Below, piece by piece: positions 1 to 7,127 of a stretch of 17,250 nucleotides of DNA. The notes under the pieces were generated by a model. It searched no databases. It saw only the letters and a program-made list of their open reading frames with translations, and was not told the DNA's origin. Source of the DNA: Cycloclasticus sp. (GTDB taxonomy: Bacteria > Pseudomonadota > Gammaproteobacteria > Methylococcales > Cycloclasticaceae); the NCBI GenBank assembly GCA_018066825.1, contig JAGPVU010000020.1, positions 1 through 17,250 on the forward strand. The letters are read 5' to 3'. Both the position numbers and the translations under genes were made by a program. The number at the start of each line of letters is the position of its first letter. The first letter of the stretch is position 1.

Positions 1-1062
1 ACCATCAACTTTACCGATGAGCAGCTTGAAGCGATTGGCGATGCAGGTGCTGCTGTTCTGAGCTTTAACACCGACAACGGCGCGGTGACGCTGACCGGTT
101 ACACCGATGGTGTGATCAGTTACAGCTTTGAATTAACCAGCCCGACCACGGATGTGGATGGGGTTGATGAGACGAACAGCTTTACGGTTGCTGTGACCGA
201 TGATGGCACGATGTACTCTGATCCTGCTACGGTGACGATTACGATTGTTGATGACGTACCCGTTGCCAACAATGACGTTGCGATGCTGGATGAAGATACC
301 GTGTCGGTACTAGGCAATGTACTGACGGACGGGACGGCTGATGTTCTGGGTGCAGATGGTGCAGCGATAGCCGGTGGGGTAACGTCATTCCGTACGGGTA
401 CAGAAACTGGTACGGGTACATCAGGCACAGTTGACGATTTAGCTGGTTTACAAGGCATTTATGGTGGGTTGGTGTTGCTTGCTAATGGTTCTTATGAATA
501 TTCGTTGACGACCGATCAGACTGGTCTAGATGATGGTGAGTTTGTCACCGACACTTTTACTTACACAATTACCGATGGTGATGGTGATACGGACGTTGCT
601 GAGTTGGTGGTGACGATTGAAGGCAGTAACGATGTTCCAGTGCTTGTGGTAACCAGCGGTAACTTTGGAAATGCAGATGATCTGGTGTATGAGGCCGGTT
701 TAACAGCTGGGTCTGGTGTTGGGGATACAACTACTGTTGTTGGTGGTACGTTTACTCTTAGCGATACGGATGGTCTGGATGATCTTGAGTCGGTTACGAT
801 TAATGGTACGATTATCTCACTAACTGATTTAACCAATAGTGCTACTACAAATATTGATATTGTAGGTGCTAGTGGTACCTTAACGGTGACTGCTTATGAC
901 GCTGCTACGGGTATAGCCACTTATAGCTACACCTTAACGTCGGCGACGACGGATGGTGCTGGTGCTGAAACCGATGTGTTTACACTCAGCACCTCTGATG
1001 GCACAGTTAGTTCGGCTGAGGCGTTGATTACTATAGAGATTATTGATGATCAACCGGTCGTT
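1..1062 (+). repeat. Tandem extracellular repeat modules in the adhesin (two copies of one type flanking a VCBS repeat)
   Basis: At protein level the module ending near base 264 and the one at 640-1062 are clearly related. Both contain a G-x-(V/L)-T-(L/V)-T-x-Y strand, then (S/T)-Y-(S)-(F/Y)-x-L-T-S-x-T-T-D, then an acidic ETxxFTL/V segment, and close with I-x-I-x-x-D-D-x-P-V. Between them, 265-639 is a VCBS-type module with G-x-L-x-L-x-A-N-G-S-Y-x-Y and DTFTYTITDGDGDTD, closing with TIEGSNDVP. The two copies are diverged at DNA level, so this is an old protein repeat rather than a recent duplication. The first copy is cut by the window edge. Confidence 0.75.
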
Positions 1063-3192
1063 GACTTAGTTGTAGCTGGTTCAATCTTATTAGATGAAAC
1101 AATCGGCTATGGCGATGCGCCGAATGATGATTACACAGGGGCATCTACAGCTTACGGGCAGCCGATTGGACGGGTTACGTCTACTATGCTGACCTTGGCA
1201 TTAATGTCATACGGCGCTGATGGTGCGGGTTCAATTAATTATGCATTAAGCTTGCTTGAGGATGGCGTGGACTCAGGCCTTAAAACCACAGACGGTGATG
1301 TTATCGGTTTATATAATGTAGACGGTGTTATCGTTGGTATGGCGATAAATTCAACGCTGGGCCCCGTTAATATATTTACGATTGAAATTAACGCACTAAA
1401 CGGTGAGCTAACGGTAACGCAGTATGCATCGGTGGAGCACCTTGATACGCTTGATGCCGATGACGCAGTGTCTATGGCCGCCGATGTTATTACAGCGACA
1501 GTAACGATCGTTGATGCTGATGGCGATATTGCGAGTGATACTGCTACGTTTGGTAGTGAAATCAGTTTCCAAGACGATGCGCCGCATATCTTTGAAGTGT
1601 CTAATATTGTGGGTTCTGATACGGGCTACAGCTTTACGGGTTTCTGGTCAAAAGACGTCGGTACGGATAAAAATTATTCCGGTTCTGATAAAACCTATGA
1701 TGTTAAAGACGTGACCATCACGCGCATGATTATCGATGGTAGAGCGGCGCACTCGGTAAGCGTGACGCCATCAACGCTTACGGAAAATGCATTTGTGGGA
1801 ACATTTTCTCAAACTTATGGCACGGGGCATTTAGCCACGGAAGTTACGTCAAGCTTTGTGCTGACGTTTAATGACGATGGTAGTTACAGTCTTGTGTTTA
1901 ACGAAGGTGGTGTCGCCGATCTTATTATTACCGAGGATGAGTACGCGGGTTCTATTACGGCGTCTGGACCTACGCCAACCTACTTGATCGAATATACGGA
2001 TGCTGAAACAGGTATTGTTGTTCAAGTGGAGGCCAGCGTTAATTTGGTCAACCCTGACTCAACACTAATAAGCCTTGATGACACACCGGGTAACCCTGCC
2101 TTTACCAATGTTAGCAATGTGCCGAACTATGATGTAAATGTGTCGACAGACGGTATTGGTATCAATAATAACGTTATTTCCAGCTATATTGACCATAATG
2201 GTGTTAAGACCACGGAAAGCCTTAAATATGACCCCGTTGATAATGCGTCACAAATCACCTTAAACTTTAAAGGTACGGGCAATGTGGGCTTTGATAAGGG
2301 TGGGGCTGAGGATGTTCTTTATATTAGGGTGGTGGGCACGTCAGGGCAAAGCTATACGGTCCTATTAGATAGCCGGCATGGTGACTATATAATTCGAGTG
2401 AATGGTGATCCAGTGACAAACCCAGATGGCAGTTTAATTGCCCTTGGGGCGGATGCGATTACAGGTATCGATTATGTCGGTGGGTCAATTACAGACTATG
2501 CGGTTAACGCCTCGATATTTACGGAGCTGTCGGGCACGGATCCGCAACAAATCGATTATGTGATTGTTACTGCCGGGTATTATATTGATGATAGCGGTAC
2601 GGTGCAGGAAACCGACATTAAAATGGAATTTGGCTTCCAAGTTACCACGGAAACTTCTACTCCGGTTCCAACGGAAATGGACTTGAACGCTACTTTAGTC
2701 GATGCAGACGGCGATGCGATAAGCGCTGATTTCCATTTTGTTACCCAAGTAGGGCAAACCCTAACGGGTACCGCAGATGATGATTATTTGAATGGTAGCG
2801 ACGGTAACGATATTTTGATTGGCGGTGCGGGTAACGACATATTAAATGGCGGTGCCGGTAACGACAGCATGACCGGTGGTGCTGGAGCTGACAGCTTTGT
2901 ATGGAACAAGGACGACCTAGGAACAGGTATTACACCCGCGGTAGATACGGTGTTAGATTTTACTGAAACAGACGGCGATAGCCTAAATTTAGCTGATTTA
3001 TTGTCTGACGGGTCCCACAGTATAACGGGCGTAGAATCGGGTGGCCATTTGCAAATACAGGTGATGGATGCATCGAACGATATCGTGCAAACGATTGATC
3101 TTGATAATGTGAGTGTTGCTGACTCTACGGTAGCTATGGGTGTGGTTAATAATTGGCTGAGCATAGGCATCATAGACGACGGTTTAAACTAG
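1..3192 (+). CDS. C-terminal part of a giant RTX/VCBS type I-secreted adhesin (5' partial)
   Basis: The reading frame is open from base 1, so the N-terminus is outside the window; the GTG at 85 is not the start. The visible 1063 residues are Thr/Asp/Gly/Val-rich with almost no Cys, as in secreted calcium-binding adhesins. In order: the end of an Ig/cadherin-like repeat (residues 1-88), a VCBS-type repeat (89-213), a second copy of the first repeat (214-354), a T1SS-143-like repeat with GADGAGSINYALSLL and DADGD motifs (355-529), about 365 residues I cannot assign (530-894), then four GGxGxDxxx RTX nonapeptides (923-966) and a type I secretion target tail with DTVLDFTETDGDSLNLADLL-like sequence. 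Members of this class are exported by an ABC transporter/MFP/TolC system and mediate attachment or biofilm. No transporter gene is in the window. Exact ligand unknown. Class assignment is firm; role in adhesion is inferred from family architecture. Confidence 0.93.
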   Translation, partial: TINFTDEQLEAIGDAGAAVLSFNTDNGAVTLTGYTDGVISYSFELTSPTTDVDGVDETNSFTVAVTDDGTMYSDPATVTITIVDDVPVANNDVAMLDEDTVSVLGNVLTDGTADVLGADGAAIAGGVTSFRTGTETGTGTSGTVDDLAGLQGIYGGLVLLANGSYEYSLTTDQTGLDDGEFVTDTFTYTITDGDGDTDVAELVVTIEGSNDVPVLVVTSGNFGNADDLVYEAGLTAGSGVGDTTTVVGGTFTLSDTDGLDDLESVTINGTIISLTDLTNSATTNIDIVGASGTLTVTAYDAATGIATYSYTLTSATTDGAGAETDVFTLSTSDGTVSSAEALITIEIIDDQPVVDLVVAGSILLDETIGYGDAPNDDYTGASTAYGQPIGRVTSTMLTLALMSYGADGAGSINYALSLLEDGVDSGLKTTDGDVIGLYNVDGVIVGMAINSTLGPVNIFTIEINALNGELTVTQYASVEHLDTLDADDAVSMAADVITATVTIVDADGDIASDTATFGSEISFQDDAPHIFEVSNIVGSDTGYSFTGFWSKDVGTDKNYSGSDKTYDVKDVTITRMIIDGRAAHSVSVTPSTLTENAFVGTFSQTYGTGHLATEVTSSFVLTFNDDGSYSLVFNEGGVADLIITEDEYAGSITASGPTPTYLIEYTDAETGIVVQVEASVNLVNPDSTLISLDDTPGNPAFTNVSNVPNYDVNVSTDGIGINNNVISSYIDHNGVKTTESLKYDPVDNASQITLNFKGTGNVGFDKGGAEDVLYIRVVGTSGQSYTVLLDSRHGDYIIRVNGDPVTNPDGSLIALGADAITGIDYVGGSITDYAVNASIFTELSGTDPQQIDYVIVTAGYYIDDSGTVQETDIKMEFGFQVTTETSTPVPTEMDLNATLVDADGDAISADFHFVTQVGQTLTGTADDDYLNGSDGNDILIGGAGNDILNGGAGNDSMTGGAGADSFVWNKDDLGTGITPAVDTVLDFTETDGDSLNLADLLSDGSHSITGVESGGHLQIQVMDASNDIVQTIDLDNVSVADSTVAMGVVNNWLSIGIIDDGLN
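2767..2898 (+). repeat. RTX calcium-binding nonapeptide repeats
   Basis: These codons specify GTADDDYLN followed by GSDGNDILI, GGAGNDILN, GGAGNDSMT and GGAGADSFV, the GGxGxDxUx pattern of RTX parallel beta-rolls that bind Ca2+ after export. The array is short for so large a protein. It sits just before the C-terminal secretion target region, as is usual for type I substrates. Confidence 0.92.
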
Positions 3193-3214
3193 GAAAGCCG
3201 GCAAAACCGAGCCT

Positions 3215-3240
3215 AAAAAGGTACCCTAGGGTACCTTTTT
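3215..3240. terminator. Rho-independent terminator after the adhesin gene
   Basis: A perfect 26-base palindrome begins 23 bases after the adhesin stop codon: five A, the 16-base core GGTACCCTAGGGTACC, then five T (six T in total to 3241). The RNA would form a GC-containing stem with a small central loop followed by a U-tract. Because of the A-tract on the other side it could also work on the minus strand, but no minus-strand gene ends here. Confidence 0.88.
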
Positions 3241-3313
3241 TAGTGCATGGCGAAAGTAGTTAGCGAATTAACGGACGTTTTCAATGGTCAGGCTTTTTAT
3301 TAAAAAGTTAACG

Positions 3314-3341
3314 CTGACGAGCGATTCGTGTGACGTATAAT
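3314..3341 (+). promoter_or_regulatory. Candidate sigma70 promoter for gmk
   Basis: A perfect TATAAT is at 3336-3341. Sixteen bases upstream is CTGACG (3314-3319), which matches four of six bases of TTGACA. The site lies between the adhesin terminator and gmk, about 130 bases before the likely gmk start, in an AT-rich stretch. The rest of the 3193-3469 intergenic region holds only AT-rich sequence and the terminator. Prediction is from sequence alone. Confidence 0.45.
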
Positions 3342-3469
3342 TAATGTTAATAATTTTTTAATAAACTGTTTTTGTATAACAACTAAAACGGCAACTTGAA
3401 ATAGGTGTTTTTGTTTTATTGCTACGTTATGCTAAGACAAAGATAGACCATATAAAGGTAAACATAATC

Positions 3470-4087
3470 GTGAAAGCAACAGGACAGTTATTTATTGTGT
3501 CGGCCCCTTCGGGTGCAGGCAAAACGAGTTTAGTAAAGGCGCTGGTCGCAGCGTTAAGTGATATTGAGGTGTCGGTTTCGCACACCACACGGGCGCAACG
3601 TGCAGATGAAAGACCCGGCGTTGATTATCATTTTAGCGATGTGGATGCTTTTAAAAAAATTGTTGAACAGGCGGGTTTCTTGGAGCACGCTACAGTATTT
3701 GGTAATTATTACGGCACCTCTAAATCGCTTGTCAGTAAAGCCTTAGATAGCGGCGTTGACGTTATTTTAGAAATCGATTGGCAAGGTGCGCAACAAGTTC
3801 GCAAGACCTTAGCGGGTAGCTGTTCGGTGTTTATCTTGCCCCCTTCAAAAGCGGTGTTAGAGGATCGCTTAAGAGGGCGGGGTCAGGACAGCGACGACAT
3901 TATCGAAAAGCGTATGCGAGTGGCTGTTGACGAAATGTCGCACTATAAGGAGTACGATTACTTGGTGGTTAATGACGACTTTGAGTTGGCATTACAAGAG
4001 TTGCGTTCGATTGTACAAAGCCATCGCTTAAACGTAAATCGCAGCCAAGTGTTACACGCGGACTTAATTGGGCAACTACTTAAATAA
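3470..4087 (+). CDS. gmk: Guanylate kinase
   Basis: Gmk phosphorylates GMP or dGMP to the diphosphate using ATP in the cytoplasm, an essential step in guanine nucleotide supply. The N-terminus KATGQLFIVSAPSGAGKTS contains the P-loop (residues 12-19). It is followed by the GMP-binding segment SVSHTTRAQRADERPGVDYHF (seen in part around residues 36-56) and LEIDWQGAQQVR. The frame extends upstream to a TTG at 3419, but I place the start at GTG 3470. It gives 205 residues (E. coli Gmk 207), aligns with the family N-terminus, and has AAAGG at 3454-3458 upstream. The extra 17 residues of the longer form are Lys/Ile-rich and unlike the family. rpoZ follows after 57 bases, the standard gammaproteobacterial neighbour. 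Confidence 0.95.
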   Translation: MKATGQLFIVSAPSGAGKTSLVKALVAALSDIEVSVSHTTRAQRADERPGVDYHFSDVDAFKKIVEQAGFLEHATVFGNYYGTSKSLVSKALDSGVDVILEIDWQGAQQVRKTLAGSCSVFILPPSKAVLEDRLRGRGQDSDDIIEKRMRVAVDEMSHYKEYDYLVVNDDFELALQELRSIVQSHRLNVNRSQVLHADLIGQLLK

Positions 4088-4144
4088 GTTGGATAAATAG
4101 GGTACAATGCGAAGTTGATTAGACTAATTTAATAAGGGGTTCAA

Positions 4145-4414
4145 ATGGCGCGTGTAACAGTTTCGGATTGTCTTGAAAAAGTAGATAACCGCTTTGAGTT
4201 GGTTTTGTTGGCGTCTAGGCGTGCTCGTCAAATTATGGAAGGTGCTGAGCCAACGTTAGACGTTGAAAATGATAAGCCCACCGTCGTGGCTTTAAGAGAA
4301 ATTGCTGCGGGACATATTACTGCAGAGGTGTTGGATGCGGTAGATAACCCACCGATTGAAGACCTTTTTGTTGATAATGCCGCAGATACTGAACAAGCTG
4401 AAGATGAAGACTAA
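4145..4414 (+). CDS. rpoZ: DNA-directed RNA polymerase omega subunit
   Basis: Omega assists folding and assembly of the beta' subunit and in proteobacteria forms part of a ppGpp-binding site on RNA polymerase. The 89-residue product begins MARVTVSDCLEKVDNRFELVL and contains RRARQ and NDKPTVVALREIAAGHI, all hallmark omega segments. The C-terminal 20 residues are acidic and variable, as in other omegas. AAGGGG at 4134-4139 lies five bases before the ATG. A weak -10-like TACAAT at 4103-4108 between gmk and rpoZ has only a poor -35 (TTAAAT), so I do not call a separate promoter. It is cotranscribed with gmk in many relatives; the next gene, spoT, makes the ppGpp ligand system. Confidence 0.97.
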   Translation: MARVTVSDCLEKVDNRFELVLLASRRARQIMEGAEPTLDVENDKPTVVALREIAAGHITAEVLDAVDNPPIEDLFVDNAADTEQAEDED

Positions 4415-4478
4415 GTCCTAGGCTTAGCCTTAATTGTTAAAAGCCTCTATTCGCCTAGCTGGTTTTGGTGATAGACTC

Positions 4479-4510
4479 AAATGCCTATGATGATGTCATG
4501 GGCATTTTTT
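4479..4510 (+). terminator. Rho-independent terminator-like hairpin between rpoZ and spoT
   Basis: The arms AAATGCCTATGA (4479-4490) and TCATGGGCATTT (4496-4507) pair over 12 positions with one G-U wobble around a five-base loop. The 3' arm runs into six T (4505-4510). This has the full form of an intrinsic terminator. It ends only 23 bases before the spoT ATG. Confidence 0.82.
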
Positions 4511-4533
4511 ATGCCAGATAGTTAATTTTGTAG

Positions 4534-6699
4534 ATGAACGTAAGCGAAAAAGAAAAAGAGGGGCTGCCACAAGAAAAGCTTTTTATTGAGCTGGTGTCGG
4601 CTGTTTCGGTTTATTTACCAAACCAGCAGTTAAGTAAAGTACAGCAAGCCTATCAACTAGCCAGTGAGGCGCACGCGGGGCAGTATCGTTTAAGTGGCGA
4701 GGATTATATCTGCCACCCAGTGGCGGTTGCACTGATTCTTAGTGAAATGAAAATGGACGCTGACTGTATTATGGCGGCTATTATGCACGATGTCTTAGAG
4801 GACACAGAGGTGACCTTTGAAGACATGACGGCGGCCTTTAACGAGGAAGTGGCGAGTCTGGTTGATGCGGTTAGCAAGCTAACAAAAATTAATTTTAAAT
4901 CACGAGAAGAAGCGCAGGCCGAAAACATGCGAAAAATGTTTTTTGCGATGGCAAAAGACTTGCGCGTGATTATTATCAAACTCGCGGACCGTTTGCACAA
5001 TATGCGAACGATTGGCGTAATGAAACCAGAAAGTAAACGGCGCATAGCAAAAGAAACACTGGATATTTATGCGCCGATTGCGCATCGATTGGGGATGCAC
5101 GAATTTTGTCTTGAATTAGAAGACCTGAGTTTTGAAGCTATGTTTCCTAATCGGCGGGGGGTTATCTTAAAAGGGGTAAAAAAAGCGCGCGGTAACCGAA
5201 AAGAAGTTATTGAAAAAATCAAAGAGTCATTGATTGAACGTTTTGACGATGCGCCCTTCCCAGCGCAAATAAACGGCCGTGAAAAAAACCTGTACAGCAT
5301 TTATCGCAAGATGAAACGTCAGCAAATTTCTTTTGGCGAAGTGTATGACGTGTATGCGTTTCGAGTGATTGTTGACAACATCCCTGAGTGTTATCAGGCG
5401 TTAGGCATGGTACATAACCTGTTTAAGCCGGTACCCGGCAAGTTTAAAGATTATATTGCACTACCCAAAAGTAACGGTTATCAATCATTACATACGGTTT
5501 TAGCCGGCCCGTTTGGTGTGCCAATTGAGCTACAAATTAGAACGGTTGAAATGGATCAGTTAGCGGTATCGGGTATCGCTGCGCATTGGTTATATAAGAC
5601 CGAGGGTATTTCGAATGAAACCCAAGCTAGGGCTCACGAGTGGTTGCGTACTTTGTTGGAGTCGCATAAAGGCTCTGATGATTCATTTGAATTTATTGAT
5701 AATTTAAAAGTTGATTTATTTCCGCAAGAAATTTTTGTGTTTTCACCGAAAGGGAAAATCGTCAAATTACCTAAGGGTGCAACGGCAGTGGACTTTGCCT
5801 TTGCAGTTCATACCGACATTGGTATGACCTGTGCTGGGGTTAAAATAAATCGACAAATGGAGCCCTTACATACCGTATTAAGGAACGGTCAAACGGTTGA
5901 TATTATGACCAGTGATTTTGCCGTTTGTAACCCCAATTGGCTGAACTTTGTGGTAACCAATAAGGCTAGAAATGCCATTAGAAACCATTTGAAAGAGTTT
6001 AAAGAACGAGACGCCATTGCCTTGGGCGGGCAGTTATTAAATGAAGAGCTAAAAGAAGCGAGGATAAGCTTTAAGGACATTGAGCCAGAACGGCTAAAAG
6101 AGTTTTTAGCGGAGCAACAATTAAGCTCGATAGAAGCGTTGCTGATGGACTTGGGTTTTGGTAACCGTTTACCCTTATTGGTCGCGCAACAGCTCATTGC
6201 GCCCAACGACTCGACTCAAGCCAGTGTAGATATCAGTTCTGGCAAGCAGTCAACTGGGACGCTAAATATTCATGGTGCGGGGGGCATGTTGATTAATTTA
6301 GCTGTGTGCTGTCGTCCCATTTCTGGCGACAAAGTGATCGGGTTTTTTAGTCCTGGCCGTGGTGTGATGGTGCACCGTATTCATTGTAAAAATACCCGTG
6401 AATACAAGCGCAAACATAAAAATTGGCTGAATGTACGCTGGACCGATGAGGTGGAAGGTGAATTTTTTACCGACATTCGCATGGAGTTAAAAAACGAACG
6501 CGGCGTGCTCGCTCAAATAGCATCACTGTTTTCATCGTATGGTTGCAATATTGAGAACATCAATATGTCGAGCAATTCTGGTGAATCTTCGTGCGATATT
6601 TTTACCATTACCGTACGTGATAGAAAACACTTGGCGCGGGTTATGCGGCGTTTGCATAATCTGCCAGCGGTAATAAAAATCTCTCGGGTTAGAAATTAA
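4534..6699 (+). CDS. spoT: Bifunctional (p)ppGpp synthetase/hydrolase, RelA/SpoT family
   Basis: This cytoplasmic enzyme controls the stringent-response alarmone, hydrolysing and possibly making (p)ppGpp. The 721 residues follow the full RSH layout. The HD hydrolase domain has H61, the H85-D86 and E89-D90 pairs, and N157 in LHNMR. The synthetase domain is at about 235-355 with KFKDYIALPK, GYQSLHT and IELQIRT. A TGS domain spans about 394-458, a Cys-Cys zinc-finger-like segment (LAVCCRPISGD) is near 592, and an ACT domain spans about 645-720. An intact hydrolase site plus R/KxKD-type loop is the SpoT/Rel pattern rather than RelA. The position after rpoZ also matches SpoT. The ATG at 4534 lacks a clear Shine-Dalgarno and adds about 15 residues over E. 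coli SpoT, but no better start is visible. One oddity is Val345 where relatives have Glu in the MxQxAExG motif. Confidence 0.96.
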   Translation: MNVSEKEKEGLPQEKLFIELVSAVSVYLPNQQLSKVQQAYQLASEAHAGQYRLSGEDYICHPVAVALILSEMKMDADCIMAAIMHDVLEDTEVTFEDMTAAFNEEVASLVDAVSKLTKINFKSREEAQAENMRKMFFAMAKDLRVIIIKLADRLHNMRTIGVMKPESKRRIAKETLDIYAPIAHRLGMHEFCLELEDLSFEAMFPNRRGVILKGVKKARGNRKEVIEKIKESLIERFDDAPFPAQINGREKNLYSIYRKMKRQQISFGEVYDVYAFRVIVDNIPECYQALGMVHNLFKPVPGKFKDYIALPKSNGYQSLHTVLAGPFGVPIELQIRTVEMDQLAVSGIAAHWLYKTEGISNETQARAHEWLRTLLESHKGSDDSFEFIDNLKVDLFPQEIFVFSPKGKIVKLPKGATAVDFAFAVHTDIGMTCAGVKINRQMEPLHTVLRNGQTVDIMTSDFAVCNPNWLNFVVTNKARNAIRNHLKEFKERDAIALGGQLLNEELKEARISFKDIEPERLKEFLAEQQLSSIEALLMDLGFGNRLPLLVAQQLIAPNDSTQASVDISSGKQSTGTLNIHGAGGMLINLAVCCRPISGDKVIGFFSPGRGVMVHRIHCKNTREYKRKHKNWLNVRWTDEVEGEFFTDIRMELKNERGVLAQIASLFSSYGCNIENINMSSNSGESSCDIFTITVRDRKHLARVMRRLHNLPAVIKISRVRN

Positions 6700-6711
6700 G
6701 GATACGTTAAC

Positions 6712-7101
6712 ATGCAAAAAACTGTTATTCATTCAGATCAAGCACCAGCGGCTATAGGCACTTATTCACAAGCGATTAAAATAGACCAAACGGTTTACTT
6801 GTCTGGGCAAATTCCATTAGTCGCCGATACAATGCAATTGGTTGGGGACGATATTCGTGATCAAATTCGGCAGGTTTTTGATAACTTAAATGCCGTGGCG
6901 ATAGCGGCAGGTGGCGATTTGTCAGATATTGTCAAACTCACGATTTATCTCACTGATATGGATAACTTTCCCGCAGTGAATGAACTGATGGCCACGTATT
7001 TTAGTCAGCCTTACCCCGCAAGAGCGGCTATCGGGGTGTCGGCTTTGCCAAAAAACAGTGCCGTTGAAATGGATGCGATTATGGTTGTTAGTCGCGACTA
7101 A
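6712..7101 (+). CDS. ridA: RidA family 2-iminobutanoate/2-iminopropanoate deaminase
   Basis: RidA hydrolyses reactive enamine/imine intermediates released by PLP enzymes such as threonine dehydratase, protecting other PLP enzymes from damage. The 129-residue product matches the compact trimeric YjgF/Rid fold. It has the N-terminal APAAIGTYSQA segment, YLSGQIP, the VKLTIYLTDM strand, and YPARAAIGVSALP with the conserved active-site Arg. AAGGA overlapping the spoT stop (6698-6702) is nine bases before the ATG, so it is almost certainly translated from the spoT message. This slot between spoT and recG holds trmH in E. coli; in Pseudomonas-type genomes ridA follows spoT. Confidence 0.94.
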   Translation: MQKTVIHSDQAPAAIGTYSQAIKIDQTVYLSGQIPLVADTMQLVGDDIRDQIRQVFDNLNAVAIAAGGDLSDIVKLTIYLTDMDNFPAVNELMATYFSQPYPARAAIGVSALPKNSAVEMDAIMVVSRD

Positions 7102-7127
7102 CCCTTCGGGTTGAACGCGCGATAGTT

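Noticed and set aside
120..836. Long minus-strand ORFs inside the adhesin gene (112 and 91 codons)
   Set aside because: They mirror the regular Thr/Asp/Val codon pattern of the adhesin, are low-complexity Ser/Val/Thr-rich, and have no Shine-Dalgarno or family likeness.
4080..4108. Separate rpoZ promoter (TTAAAT - 17 bases - TACAAT)
   Set aside because: The -35 matches only three of six positions and overlaps the gmk end; chance match is likely in AT-rich sequence.
7100..7112. Small hairpin AACCC-TTC-GGGTT at the end of ridA
   Set aside because: Five-bp stem without a following T-tract, so not a convincing terminator; recG most likely shares the transcript.
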